A DNA stretch of 64,000 bases from Muribaculaceae bacterium (GCA_017427945.1 JAFRRT010000012.1:241109-305108); one strand, 5' to 3'; numbered from the stretch's first letter, positions 33,376 to 43,058 are shown. Numbers and translations are program-made. Notes: a model not told the origin generated them from the sequence alone.

Positions 33376-34338
33376 ATGGCTAAACCATTTGTTATCGGTA
33401 TCGACATGGGCGGCACTAACACCGTCTTTGGCATTGTGGACGCTCGAGGAACGGTTATCGCGAGCGGCTCGATCAAGACTGCTAAACACAGCGACTTCAA
33501 CGACTACATCGATGAGCTCCACACTGAGCTCACCCGCCTGATGCAGGACAATGATGCTGTGGACAAAATCCAAGGTATCGGCATCGGCGCCCCCAACGGC
33601 AACTACTACACCGGCCTGATTGACCAGGCTCCGAACCTGCCTTGGCCGACTCCCATTCCCCTGGCCGACATGGTTACCAAGAAATTCGGCATCCCTTGCC
33701 TAATTACCAATGACGCCAACGCAGCCGCCATCGGCGAGATGACCTATGGTGTGGCCCGCGGCATGAAGGATTTCATCATGATTACGCTGGGCACCGGTGT
33801 GGGCAGCGGTATCGTGGTAAACGGTCAGATGGTGTATGGCCACGACGGCTTTGCAGGTGAGCTGGGACACGTTATCGTAAAGCGCACCAACGGCCGCGTG
33901 TGCGGCTGCGGACGCACGGGCTGCCTGGAGGCTTACTGCTCGGCAACGGGTGTGGCACGCACAGCACGCGAGTTCCTGGAGCTGCGCAACGAACCCTCAA
34001 AACTGCGTGAATATGACATCGAGGCCATCACGAGCAAGGACGTGTATGACTGCGCCATCGCAGGCGACAACCTGGCAAAGGAAATCTTCAACTACACTGG
34101 CACCATCCTGGGCGAGGCCCTGGCCGACTTCACCAACTTCTCGAGCCCTGAGGCATTTGTGCTGTTCGGTGGCCTGACCAAGAGTGGCGACCTGATTATG
34201 AATCCAGTGAAAGAGGCCTTTGACCGCAACGTGCTGGGCATTTACAAGGGCAAGGTGAAAATCCTCATCAGTGAGCTCAAGGAGAGCGACGCCGCCGTGC
34301 TTGGCGCCAGCGCTCTGGGTTGGGAAGTAAAGGAGTAA
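33376..34338 (+). CDS. ROK family sugar kinase, probable glucokinase
   Basis: The 320-residue protein has the ATP-binding GIDMGGTNTVFGIVD at 8-22, TNDANAAAIGEMTYG with the catalytic Asp, ITLGTGVGSGIVVNG, the ExGH sugar/zinc motif AGELGHVIV and the zinc-binding GRVCGCGRTGCLEAY. It lacks the N-terminal DNA-binding domain of ROK repressors, so it is an enzyme. Bacteroidales glucokinases are of this type, but other hexoses or N-acetylated sugars are possible substrates. A small lipoprotein gene follows after about 20 bases. Confidence 0.9.
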   Translation: MAKPFVIGIDMGGTNTVFGIVDARGTVIASGSIKTAKHSDFNDYIDELHTELTRLMQDNDAVDKIQGIGIGAPNGNYYTGLIDQAPNLPWPTPIPLADMVTKKFGIPCLITNDANAAAIGEMTYGVARGMKDFIMITLGTGVGSGIVVNGQMVYGHDGFAGELGHVIVKRTNGRVCGCGRTGCLEAYCSATGVARTAREFLELRNEPSKLREYDIEAITSKDVYDCAIAGDNLAKEIFNYTGTILGEALADFTNFSSPEAFVLFGGLTKSGDLIMNPVKEAFDRNVLGIYKGKVKILISELKESDAAVLGASALGWEVKE

Positions 34339-34360
34339 CATCGTAACCGCCATGATGACG

Positions 34361-34705
34361 ATGAAACGATTCATGGGTGGCGTGATATTGGTTGCCACCT
34401 GCTGCATGTTCCTGTTCTCGTGCAACGAGAAGCCCAAGAGCTACCGTATTGTGACGGTGATGACCGACGGCAATGAAGCGGTCGAGAAAATCACGGCAAA
34501 GAATGACACCGACGCCGCACTCCAGTACGTCGGTCGTCTGGAAAAGATGATCGCCGACGCCGCCAGTGGCGCTGCGACCAACGATTTCAAGGCCATGTAT
34601 ATCATTTCGCCTGACGGTGACACGCTCAACACCAACGAGGACCTGATGACAGCCGTTCTGAACCCCGAGCCGATAGAGATGGCTGATATTGACAGCATCC
34701 CTTGA
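34361..34705 (+). CDS. Small predicted lipoprotein, hypothetical
   Basis: The protein (114 residues from ATG 34361; in-frame ATGs at 34352 and 34355 are possible) has a lipoprotein signal peptide: basic MKRF, a hydrophobic stretch and a lipobox ending LFSC, so it is expected to be lipid-anchored. The rest is a short soluble domain (YRIVTVMTDGNEAVEKITAK, MYIISPDGDTLNTNED). I do not recognise a family. It follows the ROK kinase gene closely and probably shares its transcript. Confidence 0.65.
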   Translation: MKRFMGGVILVATCCMFLFSCNEKPKSYRIVTVMTDGNEAVEKITAKNDTDAALQYVGRLEKMIADAASGAATNDFKAMYIISPDGDTLNTNEDLMTAVLNPEPIEMADIDSIP

Positions 34706-34744
34706 CGAAATGAGGTAAACAGAGGGCTAAACGATCCCTAAACA

Positions 34745-34782
34745 CAACAAACCCCGCAACCATGATGGTGCGGGGTTTGTTG
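34745..34782. terminator. Bidirectional terminator between the lipoprotein gene and rplQ
   Basis: A perfect 14-base stem (34745-34758 with 34769-34782) with an internal CCA/TGG extension and a small loop. Convergent genes lie on both sides; for the minus strand it closes the whole ribosomal supercluster. Confidence 0.88.
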
Positions 34783-34809
34783 CAATTTATTGCTATACAG
34801 CAGCAGTGT

Positions 34810-35316
34810 TTACTCTTCAGTCTTGGGAGCCTCTTCGGCCTTAGGTGCCTCCTCGGCAGCGGGAGCGGCTGCAGCGGGAGCAGCAGCTTTCTTGCGGCTG
34901 CGACGGGTCGACTTCTTGGTAGCGGCCTTCTCCTGACCCTTAGCCTCGAGCATAGCCTCGTTAAAGTCCACAAGCTCAATGAAGCAAGTCTTGGCGTTAT
35001 CGCCCAGACGGTTACCGAGTTTGAGGATGCGGGTGTATCCACCGGGACGGTCGGCGATCTTAGCGGCGACGGTCGAGTAGAGTTCCTTAACGGCCTCCTT
35101 GTTCTGGAGGTGCTTGAATACCAGACGGCGTGAAGCGGTGGTGTCGTCCTTAGCCCTGTTGATGAGGGGCTCGGCATACACGCGCAGGGCCTTGGCCTTA
35201 GCGAGGGTCGTGATAATGCGCTTGTGCATGATGAGCGAGATGGTCATGTTGGCCAACATGGCATCACGATGGGCGCTCTTACGGCTCAGATGGTTGAATT
35301 TCTTGTTATGTCTCAT
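34810..35316 (-). CDS. rplQ: 50S ribosomal protein L17 with long C-terminal tail
   Basis: The first 120 residues are a normal L17 ([54 protein letters not shown]). From about residue 127 a low-complexity tail follows, first basic ([12 protein letters not shown]), then Ala/Pro/Glu-rich to residue 168. L17 lies near the peptide exit tunnel. It is the last gene of the supercluster, six bases after rpoA, as in the alpha operon of other bacteria. Confidence 0.96.
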   Translation of the reverse strand: MRHNKKFNHLSRKSAHRDAMLANMTISLIMHKRIITTLAKAKALRVYAEPLINRAKDDTTASRRLVFKHLQNKEAVKELYSTVAAKIADRPGGYTRILKLGNRLGDNAKTCFIELVDFNEAMLEAKGQEKAATKKSTRRSRKKAAAPAAAAPAAEEAPKAEEAPKTEE

Positions 35317-35322
35317 CGTTTT

Positions 35323-36315
35323 TTACTCTTTTTCTAATTTGTATTTAGTGATATCCATGCCAAAGTGCAGATTAAGCGTTGCCAACAGCTCCTCAAGCTC
35401 GCTCAGTGACTTCTTACCGAAGTTGCGGAACTTGAGCAGGTCGGTCTTGTTGAAGACCACAAGTTCTCCAAGGGTCTCAACGTTAGCCGACTTCAGGCAG
35501 TTAAGAGCGCGTACTGACAGGTCCATGTCAAGAAGCTTGGTCTTGAGCAGCTGACGCATCTTGAGTACTTCCTCGTCAAACTCCTCGTTGGCGTTGTCCT
35601 CGGTATTGTCGAGAACGATTTCGCGGTCGGTGAAGAGCTGGAAGTGCTGAATCAGGATTTCGGCAGCGCCCTTGAGGGCGTCCTTGGGATGGATGGAGCC
35701 ATCGGTAGTGATTTCGATGATGAGCTTCTCGTAGTCGGTCTTTTGCTCGACACGGAAGTTCTCGACAACGGTCTTCACGTTAAGGATGGGCGTGTAGATT
35801 GAGTCGATGGCAATCACGTCGATGGGGTCGTTGGCGTTCTTGTTCTCCTCGGCCGAGAGGTATCCCCTACCCTTGTTGATCGAGAGTTCGATCTGGAAGC
35901 TGTTTTCGGGATTGATGTGGCAAATCTCGAGCTCGGGGTTCAGCACTTCAAAAGCGCTGAGCACCTTGGCGATATCGCCAGCCTTGAAGACGCTTTGACC
36001 TGAAACCTTGACAACGGCCTTCTCGGTGTCGGTGTCCTCGACGATGCGTTTCAGGCGCACTTTCTTGAGGTTGAGGATGATGTTGGTGACATCTTCCCTG
36101 ACGCCGGGGATTGTGGCAAACTCGTGCTTCACTCCGTCGATGCGGATGCTGCAGAATGCAAAGCCTTCAAGTCCAGAGAGCAGGATGCGGCGCAGAGCGT
36201 TACCGATCGTGACACCGTAGCCGGGCTCCAGAGGCCTGAACTCAAACCTACCGAATGAGTTGTCGGCTTCCAACATTAAGACTTTGTCGGGTTTCTGGAA
36301 TGCTAAAATAGCCAT
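35323..36315 (-). CDS. rpoA: DNA-directed RNA polymerase subunit alpha
   Basis: The 330-residue protein has the alpha-NTD dimerisation part ([25 protein letters not shown], read in two parts, residues 24-48) and the alpha-CTD with two helix-hairpin-helix motifs ([20 protein letters not shown] and [16 protein letters not shown]), which contacts promoter DNA and activators. Its place between rpsD and rplQ is the classic alpha operon order. Confidence 0.98.
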   Translation of the reverse strand: MAILAFQKPDKVLMLEADNSFGRFEFRPLEPGYGVTIGNALRRILLSGLEGFAFCSIRIDGVKHEFATIPGVREDVTNIILNLKKVRLKRIVEDTDTEKAVVKVSGQSVFKAGDIAKVLSAFEVLNPELEICHINPENSFQIELSINKGRGYLSAEENKNANDPIDVIAIDSIYTPILNVKTVVENFRVEQKTDYEKLIIEITTDGSIHPKDALKGAAEILIQHFQLFTDREIVLDNTEDNANEEFDEEVLKMRQLLKTKLLDMDLSVRALNCLKSANVETLGELVVFNKTDLLKFRNFGKKSLSELEELLATLNLHFGMDITKYKLEKE

Positions 36316-36326
36316 GGATATAATTT

Positions 36327-36935
36327 TTACTGTTTAGAATACAACTCGACGATCAACTGTTCCTTGATGTTCTCAGGAATGTCTTCACGAACGGGCATGT
36401 GCAGGAGCTTGCCTCCCTTGATGCTCTCATCCCATTCGATCCAGGGATACTTGCTGTGGTTGAAACCTGCAAGAGCGTCTTGAATGACCTCAAGCGATTT
36501 GGATTTCTCACGAACAGCAACTACCTGACCCTCACCAACCGAGTATGAAGGGATGTTGACAACCTTGCCGTCAACAGTGATGTGGCGGTGAAGAACGAGC
36601 TGACGTGCAGCAGCACGCGTGGGGGCAATGCCCAGGCGGTAAACCATGTTGTCGAGCCTAGCCTCGAGCAATTGCAGGAGGACCTCACCCGTAACGCCCT
36701 TCATGCGTGAAGCCTTGTTGAAGAGGTTGCGGAACTGACGCTCGAGGACGCCATAGGTATACTTAGCTTTCTGTTTTTCGCGAAGCTGCGTGCCGTACTC
36801 CGACATTTTGCGGCGACGGTTAGTGCCGTGCTGACCCGGTGGGTAATTCTTCTTCTCGAAGTACTTGTCTTCACCGAAGATGGGTTCACCCAGTTTGCGG
36901 GCAATCTTAGTTTTTGGACCGGTGTATCTAGCCAT
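36327..36935 (-). CDS. rpsD: 30S ribosomal protein S4
   Basis: The 202-residue protein has the S4 N-terminal domain ([23 protein letters not shown]) and the S4 RNA-binding motif ([24 protein letters not shown] at 93-116, read in two parts). S4 starts 16S rRNA assembly and is the translational repressor of the alpha operon in several bacteria. A 179-base leader with competing hairpins lies upstream. The tail [11 protein letters not shown] is normal. Confidence 0.97.
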   Translation of the reverse strand: MARYTGPKTKIARKLGEPIFGEDKYFEKKNYPPGQHGTNRRRKMSEYGTQLREKQKAKYTYGVLERQFRNLFNKASRMKGVTGEVLLQLLEARLDNMVYRLGIAPTRAAARQLVLHRHITVDGKVVNIPSYSVGEGQVVAVREKSKSLEVIQDALAGFNHSKYPWIEWDESIKGGKLLHMPVREDIPENIKEQLIVELYSKQ

Positions 36936-36972
36936 AGTCTTTCTTTAAATATAAATTAACATTGTGAATTGG

Positions 36973-37023
36973 AATCGCTTCAGTGCAGCCGCGATTGCAG
37001 AGAGGTCGTCAAAAATGCAATCC
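36973..37023 (-). promoter_or_regulatory. Candidate leader with mutually exclusive hairpins upstream of rpsD
   Basis: In the 179-base gap before rpsD (36936-37114) three segments occur on the minus strand: A GGATTGCA (37023-37016), B TGCAATCGC (36999-36991) and C GCGATT (36978-36973). A can pair with B over seven bases, and B with C over six, but not both at once. This is the layout of an attenuator or protein-responsive leader. Such a long gap is unusual in this operon. Autoregulation by S4 is inference. Confidence 0.4.
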
Positions 37024-37114
37024 ATTCACTGATAGAGATTCGCGAAAAATTTGTTGTTACTAAAAACCGTTTTTAAACAGTGTTTTGTTTGTGAAAGGGA
37101 AGCGCCTAACAGGT

Positions 37115-37504
37115 TTAGACCCTTCTTCTCTTGGGAGGACGGCAACCGTTGTGGGGCAACGGAGTGACATCGATGATCTCGGTAACTGCTATGCCAGCGC
37201 CATGGATGGTGCGGATAGCTGACTCACGGCCATTACCAGGACCCTTGACATAGGCCTTGACCTTGCGCAAACCCAGGTCGTAAGCGACCTTGGCGCAGTC
37301 CTCAGCAGCCATCTGGGCAGCGTAGGGCGTGTTCTTCTTAGAACCACGGAAACCCATCTTGCCGGCCGATGACCACGAGATGACCTGTCCCTCACCATTG
37401 GCGAGGCACACAATGATGTTGTTGAATGAAGAATGAACGTGCAATTGACCGATACCGTCAACGCGTACGACTCTCTTCTTAGCTGCGACTGTCTTTTTAG
37501 CCAT
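37115..37504 (-). CDS. rpsK: 30S ribosomal protein S11
   Basis: The 129-residue protein has [20 protein letters not shown] near the N-terminus, the [20 protein letters not shown] core and the C-terminal [18 protein letters not shown] that contacts the 16S rRNA platform. It follows rpsM after 12 bases. Confidence 0.98.
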   Translation of the reverse strand: MAKKTVAAKKRVVRVDGIGQLHVHSSFNNIIVCLANGEGQVISWSSAGKMGFRGSKKNTPYAAQMAAEDCAKVAYDLGLRKVKAYVKGPGNGRESAIRTIHGAGIAVTEIIDVTPLPHNGCRPPKRRRV

Positions 37505-37516
37505 AATTCAATAATG

Positions 37517-37897
37517 TTATTTAGTAGCTTTCTTCTTGTTAGCAACAGTTTTCTTGCGTCCCTTGCGGGTACGGGCGTTGTTCTTGGTGCTCTGACCGCG
37601 AACAGGGAGACCGTTGCGGTGACGGATGCCACGGTAGCAACCGATGTCCATCAATCGCTTGATGTTCATCTGCACCTCGCTGCGCAGGTCACCTTCCACT
37701 TTATATTCGTTACCGATGACTTCACGAACGGCTGCTGCCTCGGCATCGGTCCAATCCTTCACGCGGGTGTTCTCATCAACACCAGCCTTCTTGAGGATTG
37801 TAGCGGCTGAGCTGCGCCCGATACCAAAGATGTAGGTCAAGGCGATAACGCCGCGCTTGTTTTGGGGAATATCAACCCCGACAATTCTTACTGCCAT
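37517..37897 (-). CDS. rpsM: 30S ribosomal protein S13
   Basis: The 126-residue protein has [33 protein letters not shown] (helix-hairpin-helix) and [20 protein letters not shown], with a basic C-terminus that reaches the decoding site. It is the first gene after rpmJ and has its own -7 promoter element upstream. Confidence 0.98.
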   Translation of the reverse strand: MAVRIVGVDIPQNKRGVIALTYIFGIGRSSAATILKKAGVDENTRVKDWTDAEAAAVREVIGNEYKVEGDLRSEVQMNIKRLMDIGCYRGIRHRNGLPVRGQSTKNNARTRKGRKKTVANKKKATK

Positions 37898-37919
37898 ATA
37901 TTAAAACTTAATTTTTTTG

Positions 37920-37927
37920 CAAAGTTA
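37920..37927 (-). promoter_or_regulatory. Internal -7 promoter element before rpsM
   Basis: On the minus strand TAACTTTG followed by CA (37927-37920) is a full -7 match 22 bases upstream of the rpsM ATG, in the gap between rpmJ and rpsM. It suggests that the alpha operon part can be transcribed on its own. No -33 box is visible because that region is the end of rpmJ. Confidence 0.5.
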
Positions 37928-37936
37928 ATACTTTTT

Positions 37937-38053
37937 TTATCCCTGACGCTGTTTGAACTTGGGATTTTTTTTGTTGATCACATACAGGCGCCCTTTGCGA
38001 CGTACAATCTTGCAGTCCTCGTTGCGCTTTTTGATAGATGCTCTAACTTTCAT
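37937..38053 (-). CDS. rpmJ: 50S ribosomal protein L36 (zinc-free form)
   Basis: A 38-codon reading frame from ATG 38053 encodes [20 protein letters not shown] and ends NPKFKQRQG, clearly L36. Of the usual Cys11, Cys14, Cys27, His33 zinc ligands only Cys14 remains (Asn11, Asn27, Phe33), so this is the C-minus type. It lies between infA and rpsM as expected. Confidence 0.95.
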   Translation of the reverse strand: MKVRASIKKRNEDCKIVRRKGRLYVINKKNPKFKQRQG

Positions 38054-38071
38054 AGTTGTATCTTTGTTTTG

Positions 38072-38290
38072 TTATTTGTATCTAAATGAGATTCTTCCTT
38101 TGGACAAATCATAGGGGGACATCTCCACTCTCACCTTGTCACCAGGCAGGATTTTGATGTAGTGCATACGCATCTTTCCGCTGATGTGCGCGGTGATCTG
38201 GTGTCCGTTTTCGAGCTCGACACGGAACATCGCATTGGAAAGCGCCTCGACGATTGTGCCGTCTAATTCTATTGCTGTCTGTTTTGCCAT
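38072..38290 (-). CDS. infA: Translation initiation factor IF-1
   Basis: The 72-residue OB-fold protein ([51 protein letters not shown]) binds the ribosomal A site during initiation. It lies between map and rpmJ, the normal order in Bacteroidetes. Confidence 0.98.
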   Translation of the reverse strand: MAKQTAIELDGTIVEALSNAMFRVELENGHQITAHISGKMRMHYIKILPGDKVRVEMSPYDLSKGRISFRYK

Positions 38291-38343
38291 ATAAAATCGT
38301 TTTAACGTTAATTTGTTGCCTATAAAAAGTTTATTTGTTTCAA

Positions 38344-39129
38344 TCAGATGAACCTGTCACCCAGTACTTCCTTGATACCGTCAAACGAAGACAGGATGTC
38401 GGGCTTGCCATGATGAATGGCAATGGAGTGTTCATAGTGAGCGCTGGGCTTGCGGTCGCGGGTGCGGGTTGTCCATCCGTCGCGCTCGGTGATGATGTTC
38501 TTGCCACCCAAGTTGATCATGGGCTCGATGGCAATCGTCATGCCGTTGCGCAGCAGGGGGCCCGTTCCACGTCGGCCGAAGTTGGGCACCTCGGGATCCT
38601 CATGTAGTTTACGCCCCACTCCATGTCCGCACATCTCGCGCACAACACTGTAGTTGCGACGCTCGCAATACTGCTGGATGGCGTTGGAGATGTCGCCGAT
38701 GCGGTTACCGGGCACGGCATGCTCGATGCCCACATAGAGCGACTCCTTGGTGGTGCGCAACAGTTGCAGGGTTTCTTCGGCCACCTCACCCACACAGAAG
38801 GTGTAGGTACTGTCGCCGTTGAACCCCTCGGGGGTGACGGCACCGCAATCACATGACACGATGTCGCCATCCTCGAGCACGTAGTTCGACGGGATGCCAT
38901 GCACGACGACCTCATTGACCGAGGTGCAAAGCGTTGCGGGAAAGCCGTACAGCCCTTTGAAACCGGGCGTGCAGCCTTGAGAACGGATATACTCTTCAGC
39001 GATTTGGTCAAGACGACGCGTGGTCACGCCGGGAGCGACCCACTTGGCCACCTCGGCCAGTGCGCCTGCCACGACCTGATTAGCCCTGCGCAGCATCTCG
39101 ATCTCCTCGTCTGTTTTGAGATATATCAT
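38344..39129 (-). CDS. map: Methionine aminopeptidase, type I
   Basis: The 261-residue M24 enzyme removes the initiator Met from new proteins. Metal ligands are visible in [20 protein letters not shown] (two Asp), [18 protein letters not shown] (His), AIEPM (Glu) and the C-terminal EHSIAIHHG region. It has no N-terminal extension. It stands between secY and infA, 38 bases after secY. Confidence 0.97.
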   Translation of the reverse strand: MIYLKTDEEIEMLRRANQVVAGALAEVAKWVAPGVTTRRLDQIAEEYIRSQGCTPGFKGLYGFPATLCTSVNEVVVHGIPSNYVLEDGDIVSCDCGAVTPEGFNGDSTYTFCVGEVAEETLQLLRTTKESLYVGIEHAVPGNRIGDISNAIQQYCERRNYSVVREMCGHGVGRKLHEDPEVPNFGRRGTGPLLRNGMTIAIEPMINLGGKNIITERDGWTTRTRDRKPSAHYEHSIAIHHGKPDILSSFDGIKEVLGDRFI

Positions 39130-39167
39130 AGTGTGATTGAAATTCCTTTTAAAGGCGTTAACGTCAT

Positions 39168-40511
39168 TTAGCGGTTACGACCTTTGAGCTTACCAGACTT
39201 CATCAGACCATCATAGTGGTGCATCATCAAGTGAGTCTCGATCTGCTGCAGGGTGTCAAGAACGACACCGACAGTGATGAGCAGCGATGTACCACCAAAG
39301 AACTGGGCAAACTGTTGGTTGATGCCGAAGTAGCGGGCAAATGCCGGCAGGATGGCAACGATACCAAGGAAGATTGAACCCGGCAAGGTAATGCGCGACA
39401 TGATCGAGTCAAGATACTCGGCAGTCTTCTTACCCGGCTTGATGCCAGGAATGAAGCCGCTGTTCTTCTTCATCTCCTCGGCCATCTGAGTGGGACGCAC
39501 GGTGATGGCGGTGTAGAAGTAGGTGAAGGCGACAATCATGAGGAAGTAGATCACATTGTACAAGAGGCCGTTCATATCGCCAAAGTTGCGTGCAATCCAG
39601 CCACCGATGCCAGAGGCGTCCTGACGGGCACCAAAACCGGCGAGGGTGATGGGGATGAACATCAAAGCCTGGGCGAAGATGATAGGCATCACGTTAGCGG
39701 CATTGACCTTGAGGGGGATGTACTGGCGAGCACCACCATACTGCTTGTTGCCGACGATGCGCTTGGCATACTGCACGGGCACCTTGCGGGTACCCTGGGT
39801 GAGCATGACAGCACCAGCGGTAACTGCGAACAGGATGACGATCTCTACAAGGAACATCACCAGACCACCTTGAGCGGTGTTCAGTCGGCCAGTGAACTCT
39901 TGAACGATGGCACCCGGGAAACGAGCCAGGATACCAACCAAGATGATAAGGGAGATACCGTTACCAATACCCTTGTCGGTGATCTTCTCACCGAGCCACA
40001 TGATCAACATGGCACCGGCGGTGAGCACGATTGACAGATAAATCAACATCGGCACGTTGTTCATGATGTTGGCATGTCCACCGGCTGCATTCACCTGATA
40101 CTGGAGGTTGGCCAGATAAGCGGGAGCTTGGAACAAGAGGATGATAACTGTCAAGTAGCGGGTGTACTGGTTGAGCTTCATGCGGCCACTCTCACCCTCA
40201 CGCTGCATCTTCTGGAAGCTGGGTACTACCATACCCATGAGCTGGATAACAATCGAAGCGGTGATATAGGGCATGATACCCAACGCGAAGATTGAAGCCT
40301 GGCCGAATGCACCGCCCGAGAACATATCGAGCAGCTGCATCAGACCGCCACTGGTGAAGTTACGCATGGCCTCAAGGTCGGCGGGGTTGATTCCCGGCAG
40401 CACCACATGGCATCCAAAGCGATAAATCACGATGAACAGGAACGTGGTGATGAGACGCTTGCGCAGGTCCTCAATCTTCCAGATGTTCTTTAATGTTTCA
40501 ATGAGTTTCAT
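39168..40511 (-). CDS. secY: Preprotein translocase subunit SecY
   Basis: The 447-residue protein has ten hydrophobic segments and forms the channel of the Sec translocon in the inner membrane. Typical parts are FGQASIFALGIMPYITASIV (plug and helix 2 region), MWLGEKITDKGIGNGISLII, and EEMKKNSGFIPGIKPGKKTAEYL before the last helices. It follows rplO after seven bases, as in the spc operon. Confidence 0.98.
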   Translation of the reverse strand: MKLIETLKNIWKIEDLRKRLITTFLFIVIYRFGCHVVLPGINPADLEAMRNFTSGGLMQLLDMFSGGAFGQASIFALGIMPYITASIVIQLMGMVVPSFQKMQREGESGRMKLNQYTRYLTVIILLFQAPAYLANLQYQVNAAGGHANIMNNVPMLIYLSIVLTAGAMLIMWLGEKITDKGIGNGISLIILVGILARFPGAIVQEFTGRLNTAQGGLVMFLVEIVILFAVTAGAVMLTQGTRKVPVQYAKRIVGNKQYGGARQYIPLKVNAANVMPIIFAQALMFIPITLAGFGARQDASGIGGWIARNFGDMNGLLYNVIYFLMIVAFTYFYTAITVRPTQMAEEMKKNSGFIPGIKPGKKTAEYLDSIMSRITLPGSIFLGIVAILPAFARYFGINQQFAQFFGGTSLLITVGVVLDTLQQIETHLMMHHYDGLMKSGKLKGRNR

Positions 40512-40518
40512 TGTCCGA

Positions 40519-40965
40519 TTAGAGTTTTACGATTGAGCCACCGGCAGCGGTGATGATTTCCTCAGCCTTCTTTGAGAAAGCATGGGCTTCAACCTCAAGC
40601 TTGTGGCTGAGCTTACCCTGACCCAAAATTTTAACAAGTTGGTTCTTACGCACCATACCAGCCTTCAGGAGGTCGGCAACGGTGATTTTTTCGAGGCCAT
40701 TCTTCTCGGCGAGAGCCTCAAGCACAGCAACGTTGATGGCCTTGTACTCCACACGGTTGATGTTCTTGAAACCACCCTTGGGGACACGGCGCTGGAGAGG
40801 CATCTGGCCGCCTTCGAAGCCGACCTTCTGCTTGTAACCCGAGCGCGACTTTGCACCCTTGTGACCACGAGTCGATGTACCGCCCTTGCCCGAACCGGGA
40901 CCGCGGCCAATGCGACGTTTCTTCTTATTTGAACCTACAGCAGGTTTTAAATCATGTAATTCCAT
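40519..40965 (-). CDS. rplO: 50S ribosomal protein L15
   Basis: The 148-residue protein has the glycine/basic N-terminus (KKRRIGRGPGSGKGGTSTRG, KGAKSRSGYK, FEGGQMPLQRRVPKGGF) and the C-terminal globular part with VEAHAFSKKAEEIITAAGG. It is a late assembly protein of the large subunit. Confidence 0.98.
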   Translation of the reverse strand: MELHDLKPAVGSNKKKRRIGRGPGSGKGGTSTRGHKGAKSRSGYKQKVGFEGGQMPLQRRVPKGGFKNINRVEYKAINVAVLEALAEKNGLEKITVADLLKAGMVRKNQLVKILGQGKLSHKLEVEAHAFSKKAEEIITAAGGSIVKL

Positions 40966-40996
40966 AATGTTGTTTTCTTGTTTGTGATGTTAAGAA

Positions 40997-41179
40997 TTAA
41001 TCAACATTGGTGACTTCCACCAGATGACGAACAGCGTTTACCATACCCAGAACCTGAGGGGTAGCCTCGAGGGTGACGCTGTGGTTCAGTTTCCTGAGTC
41101 CCAGAGCATCGAGGGTCCTTTTTTGACGAGCCGGACGATTGATGCGGCTTTTCACTTGCTTAATCTGAATCTTAGCCAT
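40997..41179 (-). CDS. rpmD: 50S ribosomal protein L30
   Basis: The 60-residue protein has IKQVKSRINRPARQKRTLDA and LRKLNHSVTLEATPQVLGMV, the full single-domain L30. It lies between rpsE and rplO. Confidence 0.97.
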   Translation of the reverse strand: MAKIQIKQVKSRINRPARQKRTLDALGLRKLNHSVTLEATPQVLGMVNAVRHLVEVTNVD

Positions 41180-41194
41180 AACTTGTAAACAAAA

Positions 41195-41713
41195 TTAGCC
41201 GTTAAACACCTTGTCCACAGTAACGCCACGATAGTGAGCCACGGTAGCCGGGCTGCGCATCTCGTCGAGAGCCTTGATAGTAGCCTTCACCAGGTTGTGA
41301 GGGTTGCTTGAGCCCTTGGACTTGCAAATAACATCGGTAACGCCTACGGTCTCGAAGACGGCACGCATAGCACCACCAGCCTTCACACCGGTACCGGTGC
41401 TGGCGGGTTTCATGATGATGCGGCTACCGCCAAACTTGGCGACTACCTCGTGAGGGATGGTACCCTTGTGAACGGGGACCTTGATCAGGTTCTTCTTTGC
41501 CATCTCGGTGCCCTTGCTGATTGCGGTGGTGACCTCATTGGCCTTACCCAAACCGTAACCAATAACACCGTTACCGTCGCCAACTACTACGATGGCGGCG
41601 AAAGTGAAGGTGCGACCACCCTTGGTAACCTTGGTGGTGCGGTTGATGGCAACCAGACGCTCCTTTAATTCGGCGTCGGCAGCGATCTTAACTCTATTAT
41701 TTTTCTTCAGCAT
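41195..41713 (-). CDS. rpsE: 30S ribosomal protein S5
   Basis: The 172-residue protein has the double-stranded RNA-binding-like N-terminal domain ([39 protein letters not shown]) and the C-terminal [19 protein letters not shown] with [15 protein letters not shown]5 supports decoding accuracy and mRNA entry. Confidence 0.98.
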   Translation of the reverse strand: MLKKNNRVKIAADAELKERLVAINRTTKVTKGGRTFTFAAIVVVGDGNGVIGYGLGKANEVTTAISKGTEMAKKNLIKVPVHKGTIPHEVVAKFGGSRIIMKPASTGTGVKAGGAMRAVFETVGVTDVICKSKGSSNPHNLVKATIKALDEMRSPATVAHYRGVTVDKVFNG

Positions 41714-41724
41714 GATGTTGTTTC

Positions 41725-42066
41725 TTAAAATTTAAGTCCGCCTTTGCGTGCGCCGTCGGCCAACGATTTAACTCTACCATGGAACAGGAAGCCATTGCGG
41801 TCAAACACAACGGTGTTGATGCCAGCCTCGATGGCTTTCTTGGCAACGGCCTCGCCCACCTTAGCGGCGATCTCGCTCTTGTTGCCCTCGGTGATTCCCT
41901 GTGAGGAAGCCGAAACGAGGGTATTGCCAGCGATGTCGTCGATGACCTGGGCATAAATTTGCTTATTGCTGCGGAAGACACACAGCCTGGGGCGCTCCGG
42001 GGTGCCACTGATGCGACCGCGGATGCGGGCCTTGATCTTGTTTCTTCTATCAGTTTTGGATTTCAT
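41725..42066 (-). CDS. rplR: 50S ribosomal protein L18
   Basis: The 113-residue protein has [39 protein letters not shown] and the C-terminal [21 protein letters not shown]18 binds 5S rRNA in the central protuberance. A weak AAAGGA stretch lies before its ATG. Confidence 0.98.
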   Translation of the reverse strand: MKSKTDRRNKIKARIRGRISGTPERPRLCVFRSNKQIYAQVIDDIAGNTLVSASSQGITEGNKSEIAAKVGEAVAKKAIEAGINTVVFDRNGFLFHGRVKSLADGARKGGLKF

Positions 42067-42086
42067 ATCGTTTCCTTTCTACTTAA

Positions 42087-42641
42087 TTATTTGGCAGCTG
42101 CCGTTTTACCAGACTTACGGCGAATAACCTCGCCAACAAACTTAACACCTTTACCCTTGTAAGGTTCGGGCTTGCGGAAGGAGCGGATCTTGGCACAGAT
42201 TTGTCCCAGGAGCTGCTTGTCGCACGATTCGAGGGTGATGAGCGGGTTCTTGTTACGCTCGGTCACGGCGTTTACCGTTACCTCGGGCGGCATCTTCAAG
42301 TAGATGGCGTGTGAGTAACCGAGTGCGAGTTCAAGCACCTGACCATTGCTGGTAGCGCGGTAACCAACGCCGACAATTTCCAATTCTTTCTTGAAACCCT
42401 CGCTCACGCCAACAACCATGTTGTTGATCAGGGCGCGGTACAGACCGTGCTGAGCGCGTGACTCACGCTCGTCGTTGGGGCGGGTCACCTTGATTTCATT
42501 GTCCTCGACCTCTACCGTGATGTTGGGGTTCAGGGTCTGCTTGAGCTCACCCTTAGGGCCCTTGACGGTGAGGACGTTGTCCTTTTGTTCAACAGTTACG
42601 CCAGCGGGGATGGCGATGTGCAATTTACCAATTCTTGACAT
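42087..42641 (-). CDS. rplF: 50S ribosomal protein L6
   Basis: The 184-residue protein has two L6 repeats; the second ends with RKPEPYKGKGVKFVGEVIRR, the diagnostic signature. It starts 15 bases after rpsH. A GGAGG sequence directly after the rpsH stop is unusual for this phylum. Confidence 0.98.
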   Translation of the reverse strand: MSRIGKLHIAIPAGVTVEQKDNVLTVKGPKGELKQTLNPNITVEVEDNEIKVTRPNDERESRAQHGLYRALINNMVVGVSEGFKKELEIVGVGYRATSNGQVLELALGYSHAIYLKMPPEVTVNAVTERNKNPLITLESCDKQLLGQICAKIRSFRKPEPYKGKGVKFVGEVIRRKSGKTAAAK

Positions 42642-42650
42642 AGCTCTGCT

Positions 42651-42655
42651 CCTCC
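42651..42655 (-). promoter_or_regulatory. Shine-Dalgarno-type site before rplF
   Basis: GGAGG (42655-42651) lies one base after the rpsH stop codon and nine bases before the rplF ATG. Nearly all other genes here have A/T-rich leaders without such a site. Confidence 0.6.
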
Positions 42656-42656
42656 A

Positions 42657-43058
42657 TTAATAAACGTAACACAAAACTTCGCCACCAATCTTCTGGTTCT
42701 TGGCTTCCTTGTTGGTCATGATGCCCTTGGAAGTCGAGATGATGGCAATACCTAAACCATTGAGCACGCGGGGCATGTCCTTGTAGCCAGTGTACTGGCG
42801 CAGGCCGGGCCTTGACACGCGTGTGAGGCACTGGATGGCGCTAACGTGGTCCACGTTGTCATACTTGAGCGCAATCTTGATAGTGCCACGGGGAGAGTTC
42901 TCTTCCTCGACGAACTTGTAGTTCAGGATGTAACCCTGGTCGAAGAGGATCTTGGTGATCTCCTTTTTGAGCTTGGAAGAAGGGATTTCAACGACACGGT
43001 GCTGTGCCTTGATCGCATTCCTCAATCTAGTCAGATAATCTGCAATAGGATCTGTCAT
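42657..43058 (-). CDS. rpsH: 30S ribosomal protein S8
   Basis: The 133-residue protein has DPIADYLTRLRNAIKAQHRV at the start and the C-terminal GLGIAIISTSKGIMTNKEAK, the S8 signature. S8 binds the central domain of 16S rRNA and represses the spc operon in enterobacteria. The 82-base gap before it has a small hairpin. Confidence 0.98.
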   Translation of the reverse strand: MTDPIADYLTRLRNAIKAQHRVVEIPSSKLKKEITKILFDQGYILNYKFVEEENSPRGTIKIALKYDNVDHVSAIQCLTRVSRPGLRQYTGYKDMPRVLNGLGIAIISTSKGIMTNKEAKNQKIGGEVLCYVY

